Source: Verrucomicrobiota bacterium (GTDB lineage Bacteria > Verrucomicrobiota > Lentisphaeria > Oligosphaerales > Oligosphaeraceae). From it: a DNA stretch of 14,145 bases. Of the stretch, positions 8,796-14,145 are shown piece by piece (the first letter of the stretch is position 1; every line of letters begins with the position of its first letter). Made by a program: the position numbers and the translations under genes. Where the stretch lies: NCBI GenBank assembly GCA_022709995.1, contig JAKLHU010000007.1, positions 1 through 14,145 on the forward strand, read 5' to 3'. A model generated the notes under the pieces. The model was not told the origin of the DNA. It did no database searches and saw only the letters and a program-made list of their open reading frames with translations.

Positions 8796-8856
8796 ATGGG
8801 ACAAATGATTTTGAGGAATTTTTATGGGACGCATGGGACGCATGCGTCCCATGCGT
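8796..8856. repeat. ATGGGAC heptamer cluster ending in a perfect 28-bp palindrome
   Basis: ATGGGAC occurs directly at 8796-8802, 8824-8830 and 8833-8839 and inverted (GTCCCAT) at 8846-8852. Positions 8829-8842 (ACGCATGGGACGCA) and 8843-8856 are exact reverse complements, giving a perfect 28-bp palindrome. It lies 47 nt past the GH31 stop. On neither strand is it followed by a T-run: in the GH31 direction the next bases are CCCATAAAAATTCC. It is therefore not a standard terminator, although an RNA hairpin could still protect the GH31 mRNA 3' end. Confidence 0.85.
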
Positions 8857-8902
8857 GGACGGAGGCGAAAAGCCGGGAAATCTGGCAGGCGGCGCTTCCC
8901 CC

Positions 8903-11215
8903 CTACTTCCAGGTCACGAGCACCTCTTCGCTCGTCTTCCAGGGGCTGACCGTCACCGTCAAGGCACTCTCGGCCTCGGCCCATGTCCACGTGCGGACGG
9001 CTCTGCCATTGACCATGACGGCCTGCGGCCGGGTGACAGTCCGAATGACCATGTTGGCGACACGAGCATCGGGCCGACCTGGGAAATCACCCTGGCTCGG
9101 ATGAATGACAACCGCGTTGGCACGGCATTCCAGCCGGGTGGTGGCCCATTCGCCATCGCGATACTTGAGGGACTGCCCATCATCCTCATAGAGCAAAAAC
9201 TCCGTGTCCGCCGGGCCGGGATAAACGAGGAAGGTCACCTCCTCGGCAAAACCGCGCTCGACATGCGGCTGGACCGCCCAGGTGGGGATGATGGCGCCTT
9301 CCCGGACCAGCAGGCAGCCGCCGCGATGGGCCGGGTATGCGGCCCGGGTGACCAGCGGGCCGGCCTGCGTCCGACCGGTCCAGAAGTCGATCCAGTTCCC
9401 GGCCGGCAGGCGCAGTTCGTCCGTATAGGCAGTAACCAGCAGGAAGTCGCCGAGCATGTACTGGGTGCGCACCTGGTCCCAGGCCGGGTCGTCCGGACAG
9501 ACCATGGCCATGGCCCGCATCACCGGCATTCCCGACCGGGCCGCCTGCGCCGCGGTCGAATAGAGATACGGCAGCAGCTGGTAGCGCAGACGGGCATAGT
9601 CGCGGAACATCCGCTGGCCGGCCGGCTCCAGCAGCCACGGCTGGCGCCAGTAGGCCCAGTTGTTCAGCTGGGCCCAGGTCTGCAGAAAGCCGAAATGGAT
9701 GCCGCCGGGGCAGAACACATCCATGTCGCAGGAATGATTGGAATGACCGGAAAAGCCGTGGTTGAGCATGGACGCCAGCGGCTTCGGTCCCCCGCCGGTG
9801 TCGCCGGCCCAGGTGGCCACATACTGCTGGATGCCCGTGTAGCCGCCCGCCGAATAGACCATGGCGCGCCGGCCGGCATGCTCCTCAAAACCACTGACCA
9901 TCTGCTTGCCGTAAATCAAGGGGTAGAGATTGTGCATCTGCTCGTCGTTCATGCCGTTGCCCCAGGCGCGGTCAGGATGCTCGATCACCTGGTTCGAACC
10001 GTCCAGCTTGAAGGCGCAAGCCCCCTGGTCGACAAATTTCTTCAGGTGGTCGAACCACGGTTCCGGCAGGTCAAGGGGCGGCTCGGCCGGCGCCGCCGGT
10101 GCGGCCGCCGCCGTCGTTCGCGCCGACGGCCGAAAGTGGTCATCCTTCTCGAAGTCGTCGTCGTCCACGGCCGCCGCCGGCCGGGCCGCGTCCTCGGGAT
10201 CCGCGCCGGCCGCGCCGGCATCGCCCCGTTGCTGCTCCTCCAGCACGCTCAAATCGTGATCGCAGCAAAGCCAGAGACTGAGCTTGTAGCCCAGCCGTCC
10301 CAGCGCCCCGATGAACGTCTGTGGCCCGTTCGGCGCCCAGCGCGGGAAGAAGAAGCGCTCGGGGTGCCATGCCTTGCCCGTGCTGTAGTCGTAATTCTTC
10401 GACATCCAGCCGGGCTCCAGGCCGATGACGTCGCAGGGAATATCCTCCCGACGGAACGTAAGGGCCTCGTTGACCAGGTTGAAGGCGTCGACCTGCTGGT
10501 TGCAGACATACGTCAAGGCGTACGCCCAGATCGGCAGCAGCGCCGGCCGGCCGGCGAGCGCGGTATATTCGTCCAGCAGCCCGGCATAGCCGTCGCCGGT
10601 GAAAACGTAGAAATCGGCATCCGACTGCGCCGCCGAGCAGACCAGCTGGTCCGGGTCCGTCTTGCCGACATCAATCTGGTGGCGCCAGGTCGTGTTCATC
10701 AGCAGGCCCCAATTGCGGCTGCTGAACAAGACGGGAATCGGAATGTAGCTCTTGACGTTGCGCACCCAGATCTCGTAGGACTCGCCGCGCCGCATGATGT
10801 TCTCGCGGCTGACGTCGCCCAGACCGTACAGGCGTTCGCCCGGCGCCAACGGCCAGGCAAGGCGGAAACCACTGTCGAGCCGCGGCGCCTCCGTCTGCCG
10901 CACCAGACTTTCGCCGGCCGCGTTGAACAGGCCGAACCGGCCATCGGTCCGGCTGACTTCCAGCTGGGCGCCCGCCGTGGCGATGCGCACGGCACCGTCT
11001 GATTCGGAAACCGTGAAATCGGGATTCGACGCCACCGGAAGATAAATCCGATAGCGGTTGAGAGCCGACTCCGTCCACGTCCCGCCGGCGCTGAAGCGGA
11101 GGCGAAACAGCCTCGCCGTCAGCACATCGACCCGGAGTCGCAGCTGATTACGGAGGGTGAACACCAGGTTGTGACGGTTCAGGGGGACTGCATCGGAAAG
11201 ATGATTCATACTCAT
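8903..11215 (-). CDS. Glycoside hydrolase family 31 alpha-glycosidase, cytoplasmic
   Basis: GH31 enzymes hydrolyse alpha-glucosidic or alpha-xylosidic bonds with retention. The 770 residues have the usual order: an N-terminal beta-sandwich (about 1-190, with GERLYGLGDV), a TIM barrel (about 200-565), and C-terminal beta domains with FLLVTAYTDELRLPAGNWID and FLLYEDDGQSL. The predicted nucleophile is Asp405 in AFKLDGSNQV and the acid/base is Asp472 in TWAGDTGGG; their spacing of 67 residues matches family members such as YicI (about 66). CNHS-like metal or binding residues are not claimed. An Ala/Asp-rich insertion (about 325-387) precedes the nucleophile strand. There is no signal peptide, so it is probably cytoplasmic and acts on imported oligosaccharides. 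AAGGAAGG six bases upstream fixes the ATG at 11215; a second ATG two codons later is less well placed. Exact substrate cannot be read. Confidence 0.92.
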   Translation of the reverse strand: MSMNHLSDAVPLNRHNLVFTLRNQLRLRVDVLTARLFRLRFSAGGTWTESALNRYRIYLPVASNPDFTVSESDGAVRIATAGAQLEVSRTDGRFGLFNAAGESLVRQTEAPRLDSGFRLAWPLAPGERLYGLGDVSRENIMRRGESYEIWVRNVKSYIPIPVLFSSRNWGLLMNTTWRHQIDVGKTDPDQLVCSAAQSDADFYVFTGDGYAGLLDEYTALAGRPALLPIWAYALTYVCNQQVDAFNLVNEALTFRREDIPCDVIGLEPGWMSKNYDYSTGKAWHPERFFFPRWAPNGPQTFIGALGRLGYKLSLWLCCDHDLSVLEEQQRGDAGAAGADPEDAARPAAAVDDDDFEKDDHFRPSARTTAAAAPAAPAEPPLDLPEPWFDHLKKFVDQGACAFKLDGSNQVIEHPDRAWGNGMNDEQMHNLYPLIYGKQMVSGFEEHAGRRAMVYSAGGYTGIQQYVATWAGDTGGGPKPLASMLNHGFSGHSNHSCDMDVFCPGGIHFGFLQTWAQLNNWAYWRQPWLLEPAGQRMFRDYARLRYQLLPYLYSTAAQAARSGMPVMRAMAMVCPDDPAWDQVRTQYMLGDFLLVTAYTDELRLPAGNWIDFWTGRTQAGPLVTRAAYPAHRGGCLLVREGAIIPTWAVQPHVERGFAEEVTFLVYPGPADTEFLLYEDDGQSLKYRDGEWATTRLECRANAVVIHPSQGDFPGRPDARVANMVIRTVTRPQAVMVNGRAVRTWTWAEAESALTVTVSPWKTSEEVLVTWK

Positions 11216-11236
11216 AACACGCCTTCCTTGGTCATC

Positions 11237-11247
11237 TGCAACGCAAT
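11237..11247. repeat. 11-bp direct repeat TGCAACGCAAT, left copy
   Basis: TGCAACGCAAT lies 21 bp upstream of the GH31 start. An identical copy, in the same plus-strand orientation, lies at 11515-11525 on the other side of the MITE. An 11-mer repeated by chance within about 300 bp is unlikely. It could be a shared operator or the remnant of a duplication. Confidence 0.5.
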
Positions 11248-11354
11248 GCCGTCGACGAGCGGAATTTCTCCCTGGGCCCGTCGGCCCCCGGGAAGGCTCT
11301 CCTTGCCGGCGCCGTCCGCCCCTCTGATTTTCCGCCCTTCCGCCCGAAAAAATC

Positions 11355-11478
11355 GTAAACGGTCACCCATTGAGAATTGAGCGATAGAGGAGTCAACGCT
11401 TGAGCGCCTCAGGGCCTGAGGCGCCACCTTGGCGCGCCTGTCCACTAGGACCGCCATTATCAATGGGTGACCGATTAC
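11355..11478. mobile_element. IS66-type MITE (124 bp) with 19-bp terminal inverted repeats and 8-bp target duplication
   Basis: The left end GTAAACGGTCACCCATTGA (11355-11373) and the right end, read inward as GTAATCGGTCACCCATTGA (11478-11460), match at 18 of 19 positions. Directly outside both ends is the same 8-mer AAAAAATC (11347-11354 and 11479-11486), a textbook target-site duplication. IS66-family insertion sequences are known for ends beginning GTAA and for 8-bp duplications, so the family call follows from these two traits. There is no room for a transposase, so a full-length IS66 elsewhere would have to supply it in trans. The interior has a strong hairpin: GCGCCTCAGG (11404-11413) and CCTGAGGCGC (11415-11424). 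It also carries one GTCCACT heptamer (11440-11446). The intact ends and exact duplication suggest a fairly recent insertion. Confidence 0.85.
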
Positions 11479-11496
11479 AAAAAATCAGATTATTAT
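11467..11496 (+). promoter_or_regulatory. Candidate rightward promoter formed at the MITE edge
   Basis: GTGACC (11467-11472, inside the right inverted repeat) serves as a -35-like box 18 bp before TATTAT (11491-11496), which lies just outside the element and matches the -10 consensus at five of six positions. It would drive the SGNH gene with a leader of about 125 nt. The -35 match is only moderate, so this is a suggestion. Confidence 0.3.
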
Positions 11497-11514
11497 ACCT
11501 GCGTTCTCTTGATT

Positions 11515-11525
11515 TGCAACGCAAT
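11515..11525. repeat. 11-bp direct repeat TGCAACGCAAT, right copy
   Basis: This is identical to 11237-11247. Here it sits within TTGCAACGCAA, which has TTGC/GCAA inverted arms around a 3-nt centre. It lies about 20 bp downstream of the candidate -10 at 11491-11496, a position where a bound repressor could block transcription of the SGNH gene. Confidence 0.5.
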
Positions 11526-11627
11526 CCGGCTATGATAAACGCGTTTGCTTTGCGGCCATGGCCGAATTACGGCCTGCCGGTCAACCCCAACTTTATACGT
11601 CCTATCCCCCAACCCAAGGCTTATTGC

Positions 11628-12542
11628 ATGAACACATTGCGTGGTGTAGTCGTCTTGATTTCCTGCCTGGCCATGGCCGCCATCAGCCAGCCAGTCTCCG
11701 AGCTGAAGGTGCTGGCCATTGGCAACAGCTTTTCCGGCAATGCGTTCCGCTATCTGCAGAACATCATTGACGCACACGGGAAGGCCAAGGCGACTTTGGG
11801 CAACGCCTCGATTGGCGGCTGCTCGCTCGAACGCCACTGGCAGGAACACCTGAAGTCCCAGCAGAATCCCGAACACAAGCCCTATTCCTACCAGGGCCGG
11901 AAAATCAACCTCCAGGATATCCTGGCGGCGGAAAAGTGGGATGTGGTGACGCTCCAGCAAAACAGCGCCAACAGTTTCAAGCCGGAGACGTTCCAGCCCT
12001 GGGCGGACCATCTCGCCGGGCTGATTCGGCAATACGCTCCCCAGGCCAAAATTCTTGTCCACCGCACCTGGGCCTACCGGCCCGACCACCGCCTCTTCCG
12101 CCCGGGCGCCGACTTCACGCCGGAGGACATGCACCGGCAAAGCGGCGAAGCGTATCGCCGGCTCGCCGAACACCTGCAGGCGCCCCTGATCCCAGCTGGC
12201 GACGCCATGTGGCTGGCCTTCCACTCCCAAGCCGTCAAGCCGGTCCTCCCCGACCCGGACTTCAACTATGAAAAACCGACCCACCCCCAGCTGCCGAAAG
12301 ACGACGGCGCCCTGATCACCGGCTACAGCTGGCGCAAAAACGCCAAAACCGGCGCCCTGGGGCTGGGGTTCGACGGGATTCACGCCAACAGCCGCGGCTG
12401 CTACCTGATCGGCTGCGTCTGGTACGCTTTCCTCTTCCACCAAGACCTCGCCGACCTCCAGTTCGCACCGGCGGGAATCACTCCCGAAGACGCCCGGTTC
12501 CTGCGCGGCATTGCCCAGAAAACAGTCCTGGACAACCGCTGA
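11628..12542 (+). CDS. Secreted SGNH/GDSL-type hydrolase, DUF4886 family
   Basis: This 304-residue exported protein belongs to the SGNH fold, whose members are esterases and deacetylases that often remove acyl groups from polysaccharides. The signal sequence is MNTLRGVVVLISCLAMAAIS; LISC at 10-13 also resembles a lipobox, so a lipoprotein is possible. Block I is LAIGNSFSGN with the predicted nucleophile Ser34. NASIGGCSLERHW is typical of DUF4886. Block V is GFDGIHANSRG, giving the Asp249/His252 pair. The start is chosen for the signal peptide and an AAGG eight bases upstream; the frame is open back to 11400, inside the MITE, but that extension has no family features. It is divergent from GH31 and is followed by two dehydrogenase genes after 56 bp, so it probably heads that transcription unit. 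Family membership is good; the ester substrate is unknown. Confidence 0.85.
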   Translation: MNTLRGVVVLISCLAMAAISQPVSELKVLAIGNSFSGNAFRYLQNIIDAHGKAKATLGNASIGGCSLERHWQEHLKSQQNPEHKPYSYQGRKINLQDILAAEKWDVVTLQQNSANSFKPETFQPWADHLAGLIRQYAPQAKILVHRTWAYRPDHRLFRPGADFTPEDMHRQSGEAYRRLAEHLQAPLIPAGDAMWLAFHSQAVKPVLPDPDFNYEKPTHPQLPKDDGALITGYSWRKNAKTGALGLGFDGIHANSRGCYLIGCVWYAFLFHQDLADLQFAPAGITPEDARFLRGIAQKTVLDNR

Positions 12543-12598
12543 ACGCCCCCTGACGACAAGCAGCGCAACATGGTCAACACATCCCCAGGAGTGCAGGC

Positions 12599-13597
12599 AT
12601 GAGACCCTTGAAAATCGCCGTCATCGGCACCGGCAGCGTCGCCAGCAACAACTATCTCCCCTTTCTCTCCCGCCAGGAACACGTCTCCCTCTCCTATCTG
12701 TCCCGGACCAGGGCCAAGGCCGAGGCCTGCCAGCAGAAATTCGGCGGGCGGGTCTGCGATTCGCCGGCCGAACTGATGGCCGACCAGCCGGACACCGTCC
12801 TGATCCTGACCAATGAAGACCAGCACTACGACGTCGCCTGCCAAGTGCTGGAGTTCAAGCCCAGACGCCTGTTCCTGGAAAAACCGCTGCACGCACGCCT
12901 CGGACAGGCCCAGGTCACGGAAAATGACTTCTTCGAAGCCCGCGAACTCATGCGCCGGGCCGAACAGCAGGGCGTCGAGACGGCGATGAATTTCAACTAC
13001 CGTTTCTTCGAGGTCAGCGCCAGGCTCCGGGAAGTGCTGGCCGGCCGCGACCCCGGGCGTCTCCGCCAGGCGACGCTGTATGTCAACTATGCCTGCTGGA
13101 GCCACTGTCTGGATCTTCTCCAGCATTTTGGCGGCGCCGTGACGACCGTCCAGGCCCTCAACGGCACAGTCAGCTACGGCAGCGGCCGCCAGCAGGGCCC
13201 GGATTTGGCCGCCGCCTTCCGGATGGCCGACGGCGCCACCGGCACCCTGCTCGGCACTTCCGGTTCCGTCTTCAAATTGTCCCTCTATCACCTCATCCTG
13301 AATTTTGAACACGCCATGATCGTCGTCGACGACCTTGATTCCCGCCTGGAACTGAACTTCGACAACTCGAACTACCGCGAATCGTATTGCCTGCAGCCAA
13401 ACGTCTCGCGCTGGAACCAGTACGCCGCCTCCTTCGAAAAGGCTCTCGCGGCCTATCTGCAAAGCCTGGAGCAGAATGCCCCGCCCCCCGTCCCCGGCCG
13501 GGCCGGCCTGGCTGAACTGCAGCTCGAAGCTGCCCTCCGCCGCTCGGCCCGCCTCCAAGCCGCCGTCAATGTCCAACAAGACTTCCCGATGCCATGA
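12599..13597 (+). CDS. Gfo/Idh/MocA family NAD(P)-dependent oxidoreductase
   Basis: This cytoplasmic sugar or polyol dehydrogenase-like protein has 332 residues, within the usual family range. The N-terminal Rossmann fold starts KIAVIGTGSVASNNYLPFL (dinucleotide-binding GTGSVAS at 10-16). The family motif LEKPLH has Glu94-Lys95-Pro96, where the lysine is the usual catalytic residue. MNFNYRFFE opens the C-terminal alpha/beta domain, and WSHCLDLLQHFGG carries the His/Asp pair common in the substrate pocket. Substrates in this family range from glucose and inositol to amino sugars and cannot be chosen here. A strong AGGAG (12587-12591) seven bases before the ATG sets the start. It lies between the SGNH hydrolase and the zinc dehydrogenase on the same strand, consistent with oxidising a sugar released by the island. 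Confidence 0.9.
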   Translation: MRPLKIAVIGTGSVASNNYLPFLSRQEHVSLSYLSRTRAKAEACQQKFGGRVCDSPAELMADQPDTVLILTNEDQHYDVACQVLEFKPRRLFLEKPLHARLGQAQVTENDFFEARELMRRAEQQGVETAMNFNYRFFEVSARLREVLAGRDPGRLRQATLYVNYACWSHCLDLLQHFGGAVTTVQALNGTVSYGSGRQQGPDLAAAFRMADGATGTLLGTSGSVFKLSLYHLILNFEHAMIVVDDLDSRLELNFDNSNYRESYCLQPNVSRWNQYAASFEKALAAYLQSLEQNAPPPVPGRAGLAELQLEAALRRSARLQAAVNVQQDFPMP

Positions 13598-13624
13598 GCC
13601 GGGCCGGGCCGGGCCGGGCCCGGC
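13598..13624 (+). repeat. GGGCC pentamer repeat and hairpin directly after the oxidoreductase stop
   Basis: Four tandem GGGCC units (13601-13620) begin three bases after the stop codon. GCCGGGCC (13598-13605) pairs exactly with GGCCCGGC (13617-13624) over an 11-nt loop. No T-run follows. It may slow or partly stop transcription before the next gene, or be a simple slippage repeat. The remaining gap to 13767 shows nothing else. Confidence 0.6.
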
Positions 13625-13767
13625 AAACACCGCCGCCGGAACAGTCAGGGCGCCCGCCGTCCCCTGGCCCGCCATCACCAAGACGGCCACCTCACACCGG
13701 CTGACCAGCCAATCGCAACAACGACCCGGAACCGGCCGCCGCCGCGCCAACCCGAGGAAACACGAAC

Positions 13768-14145
13768 ATGAAGTCAGTAAAACTCACCGGCCACGCCGTG
13801 GCCGCCGTGGCCGAAGTCCCGGAGCCGATGCCCCAACCCCACGAAGTCGTCATCCGAACGGCCATATCCGCACTGTGCGGCAGTGAACTGCATGGATACC
13901 GCAACGATGGTTCGGCCAAGGGCAATTCCGGCCATGAAGCCGCGGGCACTGTTTTGCGCGTCGGCAGTGCGGTCACGACTCTCCAACCGGGACAGCGGGT
14001 CGGCGTCAGCGCCATCGCCGGCTGCGGTGCCTGCGCGGCGTGCGCTGCCGGTCGCTACACCTGGTGCGCCTCCTGGAAGTACTACGGCAGCACGCATGCC
14101 GACCGTTTTGTGGCTGCCGCGAATGCCTGCCACCCGCTCCCGGAC
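13768..14145 (+). CDS. Zinc-dependent medium-chain alcohol/polyol dehydrogenase, 3' end beyond window
   Basis: The first 126 codons of an MDR-superfamily dehydrogenase run open to the window end; the full family length is about 330-380. The start MKSVKLTGHAVAAVAEVPEP follows GAGGAAA at a good distance. Catalytic zinc ligands are visible: Cys in ALCGSELHGY and His-Glu in GHEAAG. GQRVGVSAIAGCG is a standard MDR strand. The four structural-zinc cysteines appear as CGACAACAAGRYTWC (C-x2-C-x2-C-x7-C). The NAD(P)-binding Rossmann half lies outside the window, so cofactor preference and substrate (for example sorbitol-, threonine- or alcohol-dehydrogenase-like) cannot be judged. It is the third gene of the plus-strand cluster and likely works with the Gfo/Idh/MocA enzyme in sugar or polyol oxidation. 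Confidence 0.9.
   Translation, partial: MKSVKLTGHAVAAVAEVPEPMPQPHEVVIRTAISALCGSELHGYRNDGSAKGNSGHEAAGTVLRVGSAVTTLQPGQRVGVSAIAGCGACAACAAGRYTWCASWKYYGSTHADRFVAAANACHPLPD

Larger units (their letters stand above)
11216..11627. other. 412-bp divergent intergenic region between the GH31 and SGNH genes
   Basis: This region contains the MITE (11355-11478) with its 8-bp target duplication, two copies of an 11-mer, and a candidate rightward promoter. Nothing else is recognisable in 11248-11346 or in 11526-11627. A minus-strand frame of 83 codons (11463-11212) overlaps the GH31 start but crosses the MITE and has no family features. The region should contain the regulatory sites for both transcription directions. 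Confidence 0.6.

Noticed and set aside
8829..8856. Rho-independent terminator of GH31
   Set aside because: The stem is strong but has no loop spacing or T-run in either direction, so only a general palindrome is claimed.
8855..11002. Plus-strand open frame of 715 codons opposite GH31
   Set aside because: It is antisense to a clear GH31 gene, its composition is rich in Arg/Gly/Ala/Gln from the high-GC complement, and it has no domain features.
11212..11463. 83-codon minus-strand frame whose stop overlaps the GH31 start
   Set aside because: It begins inside the MITE, shows no recognisable domain and is more simply explained as open by chance in GC-rich DNA; a short remnant of an older gene is possible but unsupported.
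11323..11489. TCTGATTTT (11323-11331) and AAAATCAGA (11481-11489) as outer inverted repeats
   Set aside because: The right copy overlaps the target duplication, and the GTAA ends with the exact 8-bp duplication define the element better; probably coincidence in A/T runs.
11400..11627. N-terminal extension of the SGNH protein to the ATG at 11400
   Set aside because: The extension begins in the MITE, is unlike the family, and would bury the signal peptide that starts at 11628.
12401..13750. Minus-strand open frame of 449 codons opposite the oxidoreductase
   Set aside because: The plus strand has a well-supported Gfo/Idh/MocA gene with a strong ribosome site; the antisense frame resembles no family.

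Overview
The window looks like high-GC bacterial DNA from the Lentisphaerae/Victivallales branch of the PVC group, probably from a metagenome or draft assembly. This placement is inferred from three things. The pseudopilin is of the PVC type (FTLIELL N-terminus, C-terminal H-Xn-DG motif). A secreted LamG/CBM9-like/DUF4091 protein is coupled to a GntR-LacI hybrid regulator. The other genes are typical of carbohydrate-degrading islands in that group. No rRNA or tRNA is visible, so the placement is not proven.

Layout. Positions 1-148 hold a minus-strand fragment of a penicillin-binding-protein transglycosylase (GT51). It runs head-on into an feoB that lacks its GTPase domain (similarity from about 122, stop at 1819), so the left edge looks like a rearrangement or assembly junction. 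A complete thiI without a rhodanese domain follows (1920-3236). A tandem GTCCACT heptamer array (3330-3397) separates these plus-strand housekeeping genes from a minus-strand block. In order of transcription that block is: a GH31 alpha-glycosidase (11215-8903); then, behind its own sigma70-like promoter, a GntR-LacI hybrid regulator (8708-7599), a secreted DUF4091 putative glycosidase (7581-4330) and a pseudopilin (4192-3401).

Divergent from GH31 is a plus-strand cluster: a secreted SGNH/DUF4886 hydrolase (11628-12542), a Gfo/Idh/MocA oxidoreductase (12599-13597) and a zinc-dependent medium-chain dehydrogenase cut by the window end (13768-14145). The 412-bp divergent intergenic region contains a complete 124-bp IS66-type MITE, with 19-bp inverted repeats starting GTAA and an exact 8-bp target duplication.

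Taken together, 3.4-14.1 kb reads as a carbohydrate-utilisation island. A sensor regulator controls an exported LamG/CBM9-like/DUF4091 protein and a co-transcribed pseudopilin. GH31 cleaves alpha-linked oligosaccharides, the SGNH protein may remove ester groups, and the two dehydrogenases may oxidise released sugars or polyols. The substrate cannot be read from the sequence. The points most worth following up are the GT51/FeoB junction, the IS66 MITE, the regulator-glycosidase-pseudopilin operon, and short GGAC-core heptamer repeats found downstream of two minus-strand genes.
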